This document shows, one piece after another, positions 45,122-55,433 of a DNA stretch of 64,000 nt. The translations under genes were made by a program, and so were the position numbers. Position 1 is the stretch's first letter; each line of letters opens with the position of its first letter. Under the pieces are notes generated by a model. It saw only the letters and a list, made by a program, of their open reading frames with translations, was not told the DNA's origin and did no database searches. Source of the stretch: Magnetospirillum sp. (GTDB taxonomy: Bacteria; Pseudomonadota; Alphaproteobacteria; Rhodospirillales; Magnetospirillaceae); contig JANQAI010000005.1 of assembly GCA_024707145.1 (NCBI GenBank), forward strand, positions 930,001-994,000. The letters are read 5' to 3'.

Positions 45122-45828
45122 TCAGCCCGCCTGCACCACCGCCGCGACCAGCCCCGCCGCCGCGGCCAGCACCGCCAAGGCCAGGGCCGCCGGGCGGCGC
45201 TTCGGCGACTCGACCGGCGCATCCGCCGGGATCGCCTTCCGCCCCGTGACCATCGGGCGGATCAGATTGTCCCGCTTGACCAGCAGATAGGCCAGCACGG
45301 CCAGCACATGCACACCGATCAGGATCAGGATTCCGTCGGCCAGGATGCGGTGCAGCGTGCTGAAGCCCGCCACCACGCCACTCGACGCCAGCGCCACCAG
45401 CGGCCCGTCCACCAGGATGTCGTCGGAGGTGAAGAGGCCGGCCACCGCCTGGAGCGTCAGCGCCCCCAGCAGCGCCACCACCATCAGCCCGCCCATCGGG
45501 TTGTGCCCGACGACCGGCGCCGGCTCCTTCCCCCGCGACCGGCGCGGACCATTCCGCAGGCGTAGGCGAGGACGGCGCGCGGGCCCTTCACGAAATGGCT
45601 GAAGCGCGCCGTCTGGCTGCCGATCAGCCCCCAGACCAGCCGGAACAGCAGAAGCGCCAGGATCGCCTCCCCCGCCAGCATGTGGATGGTCATGCGGTCG
45701 GTCTTGGCGGAGACCACCGCAACCGCCACCAGAAGGACCAGGCTCCAATGAAACAGGCGCGTCGGCAAGTCCCAGACCGCCACCTCGCGCCGGCCCTTCG
45801 TCCGATTTGTGGTATTACCAGCAACCAT
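45122..45828 (-). CDS. cytochrome b561-type membrane protein, one frameshift
   Basis: About 235 residues, four heme-binding helices. VWDLPTRLFHWSLVLLVAVA gives the first His, MTIHMLAGEAILALLLFRLV the next, and FSTLHRILADGILILIGVHV the last pair. A fifth hydrophobic segment ends the protein (LALAVLAAAAGLVAAV). A base is missing near 45,535 between GMVR and KEPAPVVGHNPMG. The family passes electrons between quinol and periplasmic cytochromes. Confidence 0.87.
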
Positions 45829-46018
45829 GAATCACCCCTCGCTTCTTCTGTTCTTCCTTAGACTATGCCCCAAGGCGGTGCTTTTTGCCCGCATTTCCGA
45901 GAAAAAAGTGGCAATCGGGCGGTGCCCCGGCGCCACAGCACTGTCATTGCACTTGAAGAAGCGGTGGCACGGCGGATATGAGTTTCATCAAATCCAGCCC
46001 AACAAGGATGCCCGCGTC

Positions 46019-46258
46019 ATGCCCGACAAGCAGCTTCTCCACCTCGTCTTCGGCGGTGAACTCGTCCGCCCCGACTCCGACCAGTTCGTCGACCCGACGA
46101 AGGTCCACATCGTGGGCATCTTCCCCAACTACGACGAAGCCTACAAGGCGTGGCGCGGCGCCACCGGGATGACCATCGACGACGCCCACACCCGCTACTT
46201 CATCGTGCATCTGCACCGGCTGCTCGATCCGTCGGCGGACGGGCACAAGCACGATTGA
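46019..46258 (+). CDS. DUF4170 protein
   Basis: 79 residues: MPDKQLLHLVFGGELVRPDS, VDPTKVHIVGIFPNYDEAY, KAWRGATGMTIDDAHTRYF and IVHLHRLLDPS. This matches the small cytoplasmic DUF4170 family of alphaproteobacteria, of unknown role. The ATG at 46019 fits the family length; the frame is open further upstream but unrelated. Confidence 0.85.
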   Translation: MPDKQLLHLVFGGELVRPDSDQFVDPTKVHIVGIFPNYDEAYKAWRGATGMTIDDAHTRYFIVHLHRLLDPSADGHKHD

Positions 46259-46274
46259 CGGACGGCGGCAAAAA

Positions 46275-46302
46275 GGCGGCGCGGGGAACCCTCCGCGCCG
46301 CC
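46275..46302 (+). terminator. GC hairpin after the DUF4170 gene
   Basis: GGCGGCGCGG pairs with CCGCGCCGCC (10 bp) without a T tract. Confidence 0.4.
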
Positions 46303-46321
46303 GCCGCGTTGAGGACCCCCG

Positions 46322-46837
46322 ATGGCGGTCTTCTTCACCAGCGACACGCATTTCGGCCACGCCGGCGCGCTCAGCCGCTTCCGCCGCCCCTTCGCGTCGG
46401 TCGCGGCGATGGACGAGGCCATGGCGGCCAACTGGAACGCCACCGTCGGCCCGGACGACGTGGTGTGGCACCTCGGCGACTTCGCCCTGCACCGCAAGCC
46501 GGACGACATGGCGGCGCTTCTGGAGCGCCTGCACGGCACCAAGCACCTGATCACCGGCAACAACGACGGCCCCGCCACCCTGGCCCTGCCCGGCTGGGCA
46601 AGCGTGCAGCCCTACGCGGAGCTTCTGCTGGACGAGCGGCGGCTGGTGCTGTGCCACTACGCCTTCCGCACCTGGAACGGCATGTACAAGGGCGCCCTGA
46701 ATCTGCACGGCCACAGCCACGGCCAGTTGAAGGGCATGCCCCGGCAATTCGACGTCGGTGTGGACGTGTGGGATTTCCGCCCGGTCACCGTCGACGAGAT
46801 TCTCCACTCACGGCAACGGACGAAGAAACGGGCATAG
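46322..46837 (+). CDS. calcineurin-like metallophosphoesterase
   Basis: 171 residues. The metal ligands are FFTSDTHFGH, WHLGDFALH, GNNDGP, LCHYAF and LHGHSHGQ, the complete series for a dinuclear site. This compact form is common in phages and bacteria, acting on small phosphoesters or nucleotides. It follows the DUF4170 gene after 63 bases. Confidence 0.9.
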   Translation: MAVFFTSDTHFGHAGALSRFRRPFASVAAMDEAMAANWNATVGPDDVVWHLGDFALHRKPDDMAALLERLHGTKHLITGNNDGPATLALPGWASVQPYAELLLDERRLVLCHYAFRTWNGMYKGALNLHGHSHGQLKGMPRQFDVGVDVWDFRPVTVDEILHSRQRTKKRA

Positions 46838-47392
46838 TCCACGCGCCACCCGCCGTGACCTTCCACAAGGAAAGGCCGACGCAGCGGGAATGGCGTGGAT
46901 GGAATCCGATGAAATCGGTTGAGCCGGCTTGGTCTGGAGACCGGCTGCACCCAGCGGTTTGCTGAGAGAAGCTGGCGGAGAGCGAAGTCCGAGGCGGGGT
47001 TCCCTGGCCCCAATGTGGCTGACAAGAGACTGGTTCGGTCGGCGTCCGAGACCGTTCCACTGCTCAACAGGGGAAATACGGCTGGTGCGCTGACGTGGGT
47101 TGGCGTCAGGGGTGCCATTTGGTGCTGACATTTTCAGCCTTGCGGCGCGCTCAACCGATTCGGACGCCAATCGAAAACAGGGTATTCCTGTTCGCTGTAT
47201 CCGCGGCCCTGAACGCCTTGCCCATCAACCTCCGGCCAAGCCCCGGCGGTGGAAATGGACATGAGCCTGCCCGAACCCGAATATACGATCTGCCGAACCC
47301 GCGGATTCCATCGGTGGTGCCGTCGTGGCGATGAGGCGCTACAGTTCGCGTCCGGCCGGGCCGCCGGGCGGCAAGGGACCTCGGGAGCGGTG
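46838..47392. other. 555-base stretch without a supported gene
   Basis: Several short ORFs exist on both strands but none has a good start, ribosome-binding site or recognisable product. No repeat or RNA is evident. Confidence 0.4.
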
Positions 47393-48160
47393 ATGGAAGC
47401 GTCATTGTGGATCGTCGCGCTGGGCGCAGCCGTGGCCGGGTTCGTTCAAGGCCTGTCGGGGTTCGCCTTCGGGATGGTGGCCATGTCCTTCTGGGCCTGG
47501 GGCCTCGACCCTCGGACTGCCGCCGTCCTGACGGTGTTCGGTGCCCTGACCGGGCAGGTGATCGCCGGCCTGTCGATGCGGCGCACGGTGCGCTTTTCCG
47601 GCCTGCTGCCGCTGCTGGCCGGCGGGCTGGCCGGAATCCCGCTGGGGGTCGCCATCCTGCCCCACATGGACGCCCGGCTGTTCAAGCTGGGGCTCGGAAC
47701 CATGCTGGCGGTTTGGTGCCCGGTCATGCTGCTGTCCCGGCATCTGCCCACCCTGGCGCCGCGCCCGCGCGCAGCGGCGGCGGCGGATGCGGCGGTCGGG
47801 CTGGCCGGTGGCGTCATGGGCGGCCTCGGCGGCTTCACCGGAGTCGTGCCGGCCCTGTGGTACAGTTTGCGGCCTCTGGACAAGGACGGCCGCCGCGCCG
47901 CCATCCAAACCTTCAACCTCGTCACGCTCGGCGCCACCATGGCGGCCTACACGGCGTCCGGAACCGTGACCGCGGAGATGCTTCCCCTGTTCGCCGTGGT
48001 CGTGCCGTCCATGCTGCTGCCCATTCTGCTTGGCGGGCGGGTCTATATCGGCATCAGCGAGGCGGACTTCCGGCGGATCGTTCTGGCCCTTCTGACCGCG
48101 TCGGGCATCGCCATGCTGGCGGCCTCCCTGCCGTCCGTGCTGCCGCCGTCCGCAAGCTGA
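47393..48160 (+). CDS. TauE/SafE-family sulfite/organosulfur exporter
   Basis: 255 residues with seven or eight membrane segments. The duplicated family motif appears as GFVQGLSGFAFGMVAMSFWA and GLAGGVMGGLGGFTGVVPAL. Members export sulfite, sulfoacetate or related anions, and many lie beside sulfonate catabolism genes. An ABC importer of the sulfonate type follows 158 bases downstream, which fits. GGGAGCG precedes the ATG. Confidence 0.88.
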   Translation: MEASLWIVALGAAVAGFVQGLSGFAFGMVAMSFWAWGLDPRTAAVLTVFGALTGQVIAGLSMRRTVRFSGLLPLLAGGLAGIPLGVAILPHMDARLFKLGLGTMLAVWCPVMLLSRHLPTLAPRPRAAAAADAAVGLAGGVMGGLGGFTGVVPALWYSLRPLDKDGRRAAIQTFNLVTLGATMAAYTASGTVTAEMLPLFAVVVPSMLLPILLGGRVYIGISEADFRRIVLALLTASGIAMLAASLPSVLPPSAS

Positions 48161-48246
48161 TCGGTGGACACACGGCGGCGGCGTTTCCCCGAACGCTGGC
48201 ATGGCAACGGTTAAACGCGCCGATTATTTACATATAAAATTAGTTA

Positions 48247-48278
48247 TTGACACGCTTTAAACACATTACCAGTAATAT
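48247..48278 (+). promoter_or_regulatory. candidate promoter of the ABC cluster
   Basis: The stretch 48,220-48,300 is strikingly AT-rich. It holds TTGACA (48247-48252), TAATAT at 48273-48278 with a long 20-base spacer, and the pseudo-palindrome ATTACCAGTAAT. Likely the control region, with activator help given the spacing. Confidence 0.4.
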
Positions 48279-48318
48279 CCATACTCTATTTATAGACATT
48301 CCGAAGGAAGACCGCTCC

Positions 48319-49176
48319 ATGCCGTCGGACCTGATCGTTGCCGAAAGAGGGGCTTGGCGGCCCATGCCGGCCGTGCGCATGGCGCCTCGGCGTCCGGAGC
48401 GCGCCGCTTGGCTGACGGAACGGGCTGCGGCGCTGCTTCTTCCGCTGGTGGTGCCCGCCGTCCTGCTCGCGCTGTGGCAGCTTTCCGCCACGCACGGCTG
48501 GGTGTCGGTCCAGGCCCTCCCGCCGCCGGCCCTGGTGGCACAGACCCTGTTCGACCTGCTGTGGTCGGGCGACATCTTCGGGAATCTCTGGATCAGCCTG
48601 CGCCGCATCCTGTCGGGTTTCCTGATCGGCGGGCTCGCCGGCATGGCGCTCGGCGTCGCGATGGGGCTTTCGCCGCGGGTCGAGCATTACCTGAGCCCGC
48701 TGTTCCGCGCGGTCGCCCAGGTACCGTCCCTCGGCTGGCTGCCCTTTCTGATCCTGCTGGTCGGCATCGGCGAACCGCTGAAGTTCCTGATCATCGCCAA
48801 GGCCTGCTTCGTCCCGATGGCGCTGAACAGCTTCGAAGGCATCCGCAACATCCCGCCCTCCTTCCTGGAGGTGGCCCGCGTGTTTCGCCTCAGCCGCCGC
48901 GCGCTGGTGCTGAAGGTGGTGCTGCCCGCCACCCTGCCGCCGGTCTTCAGCGGCGTACGGCTGGCGCTGAGCCACGCCTGGATCGCCCTGGTGATCGTCG
49001 AGATGCTCGCCTCGACCGAGGGCATCGGCTACCTCACCGCCTGGGGCCGGACGCTGTTCCAGGTGGACGTCGTGATGGCCGGAATGGCGGTGATCGGCGT
49101 CGTCGGGCTGACGATGGACGCCGGTCTGAAGCGGATCGAGCGGCGCCTGCGCCGCTGGTCGCCGGCCCAAGCCTGA
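48319..49176 (+). CDS. ABC transporter permease, SsuC/TauC type
   Basis: 285 residues. After a basic N terminus come six membrane segments. The coupling region is NSFEGIRNIPPSFLEVARVF, equivalent to the EAA loop, followed by LPATLPPVFSGVRLALSHAW. These permeases work in uptake of sulfonates, taurine, sulfate esters or nitrate. It is the first gene of the cluster. The second permease starts 15 bases downstream. Confidence 0.92.
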   Translation: MPSDLIVAERGAWRPMPAVRMAPRRPERAAWLTERAAALLLPLVVPAVLLALWQLSATHGWVSVQALPPPALVAQTLFDLLWSGDIFGNLWISLRRILSGFLIGGLAGMALGVAMGLSPRVEHYLSPLFRAVAQVPSLGWLPFLILLVGIGEPLKFLIIAKACFVPMALNSFEGIRNIPPSFLEVARVFRLSRRALVLKVVLPATLPPVFSGVRLALSHAWIALVIVEMLASTEGIGYLTAWGRTLFQVDVVMAGMAVIGVVGLTMDAGLKRIERRLRRWSPAQA

Positions 49177-49191
49177 ACGGACGGTGACGCG

Positions 49192-49981
49192 ATGCCCGCC
49201 GCCCCGCCCCTTCTCCACGCGCCCGGCCCGCGGATCCGGCGCGGCGCGGTCCTTCCCGCCGCCCTCCTGCTGGCCTGGGCCACCGCCGCCCATTCCGGTC
49301 TGGTGAACGGCCATCTGCTGGTCCCGGTGGAGAAGCTCGCGCTGGTGCCCTTCCTGGACCCGCACGGCGTCCATCTTTGGCCGGGGCTGGTCGCCAGCCT
49401 CGCCCGCATGGCCGCCGGCTTCACCATCGGGGCCGCCGCGGGGCTGCTGCTGGGCATGGGCATGGGGTTGTCGCGCACGGCGGACCGCCTGTTCGGACCG
49501 ACCTTCCACGCCGTGCGTCAGATCGCCCTCTACGCCTGGATTCCCTTGCTGACCGCGTGGTTCGGCAATGGAGAGCCGGCCAAGGTGGTGTTCATCGCGC
49601 TGTCCGCCTTCTTTCCCATGGTCCTGAACACGCAGGAGGGGCTGCGCACGGTGCCCGCCGCCTACCGCGAGGTGGCGCGCGTGCTGACCCTGTCGCGATG
49701 GCAGCTCGTGCGCCGGGTCCCTTCTGCCGGGGGCCATGCCGTCGATCGCCATCGGGGTGCAGTTGGCGCTGATCTACGCCTGGCTGGCCACGGTCGGGGC
49801 CGAATACGCCATGGGGCTGGGTCGGGGCGTCGGCACCCTGCTGTCGGAGGGGCGGGAGCATTTCCGCATGGACATCGTCCTCGTCGGCGTCCTGACGCTG
49901 GCGCTGGTCGGCTTCGCCATCAACGCCGCCTTCGGGCGGATCTTCGCGCGCGCCCTGCGCTGGCGCGGACCCGCCCGCTGA
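49192..49981 (+). CDS. second ABC permease, SsuC/TauC type, one frameshift
   Basis: About 263 residues. [20 protein letters not shown] and [20 protein letters not shown] (EAA loop) are in one frame; an extra C near 49,723 shifts it, and [20 protein letters not shown] continues in another. It is a paralogue of the preceding gene and forms a heterodimer with it, or the two serve different solute-binding proteins. Confidence 0.9.
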
Positions 49982-49997
49982 AAAGGACACCGTCATA

Positions 49998-50750
49998 ATG
50001 ACCACCCCCGGCTCCCTCGACCTGCGCGCGGTCGGCAAGACCTACGCGGTCGACGGCCGCCCGCTGACCGTGCTCCAGGACATCGACCTGCGCATCGAGC
50101 CGGGCGAGTTCCTGGCCATCGTCGGCGCCAGCGGCTGCGGCAAGTCCACGCTGCTGCGCCTGATCATCGGGCTTGACGACGGCTACGACGGGGACATCCT
50201 GCTCGACGGCCGCCGCATCACCGGGCCGGGGCTGGAGCGCGGCATCGTCTTCCAGGAGCACCGCCTGTTCCCCTGGCTGACGGTAGAGGAGAATGTCGGC
50301 ATCGGGCTGGAGGCCACCGCGGTCCCCGCCGCCGAGAAGCAGCGCGCCATCCGCGAACACATCGACCTCGTGGGGCTGAGCGGATTCGAGAAGGCCTATC
50401 CCTACCAGCTTTCCGGCGGCATGGCGCAGCGCGCGGCGATCGCCCGCGGCCTGGTCAACCGCCCGGAGATCCTGCTCCTGGACGAGCCGCTCGGCGCGCT
50501 CGACAGCCTGACCCGCGCGCATTTGCAGGACGAGCTGCTGCGCATCTGGAAGCAGGAGAACGTCACCGCGCTGCTGGTCACCCACGACGTGGAGGAGGCC
50601 GTCTATCTCGCCGACCGCGTCGTGGTGATGGAGCCGCGTCCGGGCCGCATCCGCCGCGTCCTTCCGATCGATCTGCCCCGCCCGCGCGACCGCGCCGCGC
50701 CGGCCTTCGCCGCCGTCAAGGAGTCGATCATCCAAGAGTTGAGGCGCTGA
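49998..50750 (+). CDS. ABC transporter ATP-binding protein, SsuB/TauB type
   Basis: 250 residues, intact. Walker A is GASGCGKST, the Q loop is [13 protein letters not shown], the signature is [15 protein letters not shown], Walker B is [13 protein letters not shown] and the switch His is in [10 protein letters not shown]. It energises the two permeases. It starts 16 bases after the second permease. Confidence 0.95.
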   Translation: MTTPGSLDLRAVGKTYAVDGRPLTVLQDIDLRIEPGEFLAIVGASGCGKSTLLRLIIGLDDGYDGDILLDGRRITGPGLERGIVFQEHRLFPWLTVEENVGIGLEATAVPAAEKQRAIREHIDLVGLSGFEKAYPYQLSGGMAQRAAIARGLVNRPEILLLDEPLGALDSLTRAHLQDELLRIWKQENVTALLVTHDVEEAVYLADRVVVMEPRPGRIRRVLPIDLPRPRDRAAPAFAAVKESIIQELRR

Positions 50751-50797
50751 TTCCACACATGAATCGACAGGCCAGACACAAACAAGCAGAGAGTCCC

Positions 50798-51019
50798 ATG
50801 CCGTTGACGCCGTCCGCCAGCATTGCGCCGGGAACCAAGGCCCCTCCGTTCAATCTGCCCAACCCGCATGGCCATCGCATCGGGCTGCATGATTTTCCGG
50901 AGGCCAGGGCCGTCCTGATCGCCTTCATCTCCAACCGCTGCCCCTATGTGCAGGCGATTCGCGAAGCCTTCGCCGCTCTGGCGCAGGACTACGAGCCGCG
51001 ATACGCGCTGAGCGCCTGA
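50798..51019 (+). pseudogene. truncated redoxin (AhpC/TSA-like), N-terminal third only
   Basis: 73 residues: MPLTPSASIAPGTKAPPFNL, then a thioredoxin-fold start and AFISNRCPYVQAIREAFAAL. Full members of this family run ~180-190 residues and usually read CNHCPYV; here the first Cys is Ser and the protein stops after LAQDYEPRYALSA. The rest is absent from all frames, so this is a deletion remnant or a very short derivative. It is codirectional with the cluster. Confidence 0.6.
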
Positions 51020-51142
51020 CACCCGCCCGCATCGCCTTCCCGGTCAATCCTCCCGAACTTGGCGCCCCGTCCGCGGGGCGCGCTCTTTCTTCGGCTGGCC
51101 CCCTGTTTTCCTTCCCCCTTTACTCTCACGGAGTTCCCAGGA

Positions 51143-52722
51143 ATGGCCGATCCCTCGACGCTGACCCTTGATGCCGACGTGCTCGTCCTCGGCGGCGGTC
51201 CGGCGGGGACCTGGGCGGCCATCGCCGCGGCGGAGGCGGGCGCAAAGGTCGTGCTGGCCGACAAGGGCTATGTCGGCACCAGCGGCGCCACCGCCCCGTC
51301 CAACACCGGGGCCTGGTATCTGCCCCCCGATCCGGGCCGCCGCGAGGCGGTCATTGCCCAGCGCTGGCCGGGCACGCTGGGGCTGGCCGACCGCGGCTGG
51401 ATGGAGTGTGTGATGGAGCTGTCCTGGCGCCGCATCGACCAGCTGGCGGACAGCGGCTATCCCTTTCCGGTGGACGAAGCCGGCAGGCCCTACCGCGCCA
51501 ACCTGCGCGGCCCGGACTACATGCGCTTCATGCGGCAGCTCGTCGGGAGGGCCGGCGTGCGCATCCTCGACCACGCGCCGGGGTTGGAGCTTCTGCTCGA
51601 CGGCGACGGCCGCGTCGCCGGGGCCGCCGGGCGCCGCCGCAACAGTGGCGAAATCTGGCGCGTCCATTCGGGAGCGGTGGTGATCGCCACCGGTGGCTGC
51701 GCCTTCCTGTCCAGGGCGCTGGGCTGCAACGTGCTGACCGGCGACGGCCTGCTGATGGCGGCGGAGGCCGGGGCCGACCTGTCGGGCATGGAGTTCTCCA
51801 GCGTCTACGGCCTCGCCCCGCTGGGCAGCGCGGTCACCAAGGGCCTGCCCTTCTTCTGGGCCAGCTTCACCCACGAGGACGGCACGCCGGTCGAGACGCA
51901 GGGCGACCGCGCCGGTACGGTGGCCGGCGCGCTGGTCCAGGGCCGCCCGGTCTACGCCGTGCTCGATCGGGCGGACGAGGCGTTGCGCGGCTGGCTGCGC
52001 AAGAGCCAGCCCAACTGCTTCCTGCCGTTCGACCGTGCCGGCATCGACCCCTTCACCCAGCGCTTCCCCGTGAATCTGCGGCTGGAAGGCACGGTGCGCG
52101 GCACCGGCGGCATCCGCCTGACCGGGGAGGATTGCGCCACCCTGGTGCCCGGCCTCTACGCGGCGGGCGATGCGGCGACGCGGGAGGACATCGGCGGCGC
52201 CAACACCGGGGCCGGCGGTCCCAACGCCTCCTGGGCCATCGCCACCGGAGCGCTCGCCGGTCAGGGGCGGCACGCTTCGCCCGGGGGACGGCGGGGCGGG
52301 ACCGGCGGCGCTTCGCGGCTGGAACGGCGGGGCTCCGCCCCGGCGGACGTGAAGCCTCTGGCTTCGCTCCCGACGAGGTGGTCCGCGCCACCCAGGCGGA
52401 GGTGCTTCCGCTCGACCGCAACTACTACCGCAGCGGGGCGGGGCTCGACGCCTCGCTCGCCGTGCTGGACGGGCTGTGGCGGGAGGTGCGCGACCGCGCG
52501 CCGCGGCCCGGCGGCGACCCGATCCGGGCGCGCGAGGCCGCCGCGATGATCGCCACCGCCCACTGGATGTACGCCAGCGCCCGCCTGCGCACCGAAACCC
52601 GCGGCATCAGCAAGCGCACCGACCGGCCCGGCACCGATACCGCGCTCGCCCACCGCATCCATTCGGGCGGGCTCGACGCCGTGTGGGCGCGGCCCGCCGC
52701 TTCCCGGGGAGCCTCCGCATGA
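51143..52722 (+). CDS. AprA/fumarate-reductase-like flavoprotein A, one frameshift
   Basis: About 526 residues. The FAD motif ADVLVLGGGPAGTWAAIAAA, the flavin-loop KGYVGTSGATAPSNTG, ANLRGPDYMRF, GAVVIATGGCAF, NVLTGDGLLMAAEAGA and LYAAGDAATRED place it in the succinate dehydrogenase/fumarate reductase/APS reductase flavoprotein family. One base is missing near 52,265. The C-terminal helical part ends RIHSGGLDAVW. Its stop overlaps the next gene's start (ATGA), so the two are translationally coupled. A redox step on imported organosulfur is inferred from context. Confidence 0.87.
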
Positions 52723-53087
52723 TCGCCCTGATTTCCGAATCCCGCTGCGCCGCCTGCGGCACCTGCGTGCGCGTCTGCCCGACCGGCGTGTTCGACGAGC
52801 GGCCCGGCGACCTGCCGGTCATCGCCCGGCAGGACGACTGCCAGTCCTGCTTCCTGTGCGAGATCCACTGCCCCACCGACGCCCTCTATGTGGACCCGGA
52901 CGCCGACCGGCCCGCCACGGTGGACGAGGCGGCGCTGGCGGCGAGCGGCGCGCTCGGCGGCTACGCCCGCGCGCTGGGCTGGAACCGCGGCCGCATGGGC
53001 GGCACGGCGGAGGATCTGACCCTCCACCTGCGCGCCGCCTCCGCCGTGCAGGCGCCCCCACTGAAGCCCGGAAACAAAGCCGCCTGA
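52719..53087 (+). CDS. dicluster ferredoxin A, partner of flavoprotein A
   Basis: 122 residues. Two [4Fe-4S] motifs, CAACGTCVRVCP and CQSCFLCEIHCP, each CxxCxxCxxxCP, occupy the first 50 residues. A C-terminal tail (GGYARALGWNRGRMGGTAED) is shared with the second ferredoxin at 58,087 and is not found in ordinary ferredoxins; it may dock on the flavoprotein. ATG overlaps the upstream stop. Confidence 0.92.
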   Translation: MIALISESRCAACGTCVRVCPTGVFDERPGDLPVIARQDDCQSCFLCEIHCPTDALYVDPDADRPATVDEAALAASGALGGYARALGWNRGRMGGTAEDLTLHLRAASAVQAPPLKPGNKAA

Positions 53088-53104
53088 ACGAAGGAACGCA
53101 CGTC

Positions 53105-54174
53105 ATGACCACACCACGCTGGCTGTCGGCGGTTGCCGGCCTCGCCACCCTCCTCACCGCCCCGTTCGCCGCCCCCATCGCCACTGCCGCCGACCTGCCC
53201 GCCGTCATCCGCCTGGGCGGCCAGGGAGCCGGCTTCGGCAAGCCGCACGGCACCGGCCTGATCGGCGCGCTCCAGGCCAAGGGCTTCCTCGAGGAGGAGT
53301 TCCGCAAGGACAACGTCAAGATCGAATGGACCTTCTTCAACGGCACCGGCCCCGCCATCAACGAGGCACTGGCGAACGGCCTTCTGGACTTCGCCAACTA
53401 CGGCGGCCTGCCGAACATCGTCGGAAAGGCCGGCGGGCTGAGGACGAGGATTCTCGTCTCCTATGGCGTCGGGACCATCTACGTCGCCGCGCGCAAGGAC
53501 GCGCCCATCGCTTCGATCGCCGACCTGAAGGGCCGCAAGGTGGCGGTGGCCAAGGGCACCATCAACCATCTGTCGATGAACCGCCTGCTGCTTCAGAACG
53601 GCCTGACCGAGAAGGACGTCCAGCTCGTCAGCCTGACCGCGTCGGACCAGCCGCCGGCCCTGACCTCCGGCGATGTGGACGCGGCCTTCGGCACGCTGAA
53701 CCTGCTGGGCCTGCGCGACCAGGGGGTGGTGCGGATCGTCGCCGACACGCGCGGCCCCGCCCAGCCGGCCAGCTTCTTCGGCGCCCTCACCGTCATCGAA
53801 ACCTTTGCGGACAAGTACCCCGAAGCGACCCGCCGCGTGGTGAAGGCTTACGTCAAGGCGGCCCATTGGGCCTCGCTTGAGGAGAACCGCGGCGAGTTGA
53901 TCGACCTCTGGTCCCTGTCCGGCACCCCCGCGCCGTTCTGGCCGAGGATCTGGACGGCCAGGACCTGAAGCAGCGCAACACGCCGCTGATCGACGCCTTC
54001 TACCGCGGCCAGTACGGGGAGGCGGTGCGCTTCGCGCTCGACAACCGGCTGATCCGCAATTCCATCGACCTCGACGCCTGGATCGACCCGGCCCCCCTGG
54101 ACGCCGCCCTGAAGGAGCTGGGGCTGGAGAGCTTCTGGACGCCCCGCACGGCGGACGGCAAGCCGAGAGCCTGA
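53105..54174 (+). CDS. ABC solute-binding protein A (SsuA/TauA/NrtA fold), one frameshift
   Basis: About 356 residues. A signal peptide (LATLLTAPFAAPIATAAD) is followed by GFGKPHGTGLIGALQAKGFL, FFNGTGPAINEALANGLLDF and YGGLPNIVGKAGGL, typical of aliphatic-sulfonate or sulfate-ester binding proteins. A base is missing near 53,930; the end, LDAALKELGLESFWTPRTAD, is in another frame. It presumably feeds the permeases upstream. Confidence 0.9.
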
Positions 54175-54179
54175 TCCGG

Positions 54180-55433
54180 ATGAACTCCGCCCACCCCGCT
54201 GCCCTCCCCTCTGCCCTCCCCTCTGCCCGGGCCGCCGAATGGCGCATCATCGCGCCCATGCTGGTCATCGTGCTGTTCGTCATGTGCGGCATGGGCATGG
54301 TGATCCCGGTGCTGTCGCTCTACGCCCAGTCCTTCGGGATCGGGCCGGCGCTGATCGGCCTCGTCATCACCGCCTTCGGGGTGGCGCGGCTGTTCGTCAA
54401 CCTGCCGGCGGGCATCCTGGCCGACCGTTACGGGCGCCGCGCCCTGCTGTGGGGCGGGCCGTTGGTCCTTGGGGGCGCCTCCGTCGCCGCCGCACTGGCG
54501 GAGGATTTCGCCGCCCTGCTGCTCTGGCGCTTCGTCCAGGGGGTGGGGTCCGGCCTCTACATGACCGGGGCGATGGTCGCCATCGCCGACCTCGGCGACA
54601 GCCGCAGCCGGGCCGGCGCATGGGGGCGTACCAGACGGCGCTGCTGACCGGCGCCTCCATCGGCCCGGCGCTGGGCGGGCAGCTGGCCGAGCGCTGGGGC
54701 TACACCGCTCCCTTCTGGGGTTTCGCCGCGGTCAGCGGCCTCGCCGCCCTGTTCGCCTTCCTGGCCATTCCGGAAACGCGCCGGCCAGCCGACGCCGACA
54801 CCCGCCCGCCGGAACGCGGCGGTGTCGGCGACCTGCTGAGGCAACGGGGATACGCTCCGTCCTGCTGGTCACCTTCGGGGTCTTCTTCACCCCGCACGGC
54901 GGCGCAATGGCAGTTGATCCCGCTGGTGGCGGCCCACCGCTTCGGCATGGCGCCCGATGCCATCGGGCTGGCGCTGACCCTGTCGGCGGGGGTGACGCTG
55001 GTCACCACGCCGCTGGCCGGCTGGCTGGCCGACCGTCTGCCGCGGCGGGGCCTGATCGTGGCGTCGGCCGCGTCGGTGGCGGTGGCCCTGGCGCTGATCG
55101 CCGCCTGCCCGACGGTTCCGCTGTTCTGGGGAGCCCTGACGCTGCTCGGCCTCGCGCTGGGGCTGGGGGGACCGGCCTCCTCCGCCTTCGCCGCGGGCTG
55201 CGCGCCCGCCGGGCGGCTCGGCCCGACGCTCGGCCTGCTGCGCACGGCGGGCGACGTCGGCTTCGTCGCCGGTCCGCTGGTCGCCGGCTTCGCCGTCGCC
55301 GTCTCGGGCACCGCCTTCGGCGGCGGGGAGGCCGCCGGCCTGTTCGTCAACGCAGCCCTCATGGCCATCGCCGCCGCGGCATTCGCCGCCGGCACGCACA
55401 GCCTTTCCCCCTTTCCGAGGATCCACCGCATGA
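54180..55433 (+). CDS. MFS transporter, about three frameshifts
   Basis: About 415 residues, twelve membrane segments. MLVIVLFVMCGMGMVIPVLS starts the fold and LADRYGRRALLWGG is the loop 2-3 motif. MGAYQTALLTGASIGPALGG and DAIGLALTLSAGVTLVTTPL follow in other frames, and the C-terminal half carries GWLADRLPRRGLIVASAASV. Indels lie near 54,618, 54,858 and 54,898. The 3' end is uncertain: one frame stops at 55,433 by ATGA overlap with the next gene, another reads through into it. Substrate unknown. Confidence 0.82.

Noticed and set aside
46838..47334. Several short ORFs before the TauE/SafE gene
   Set aside because: None has a convincing start, ribosome-binding site or recognisable sequence.
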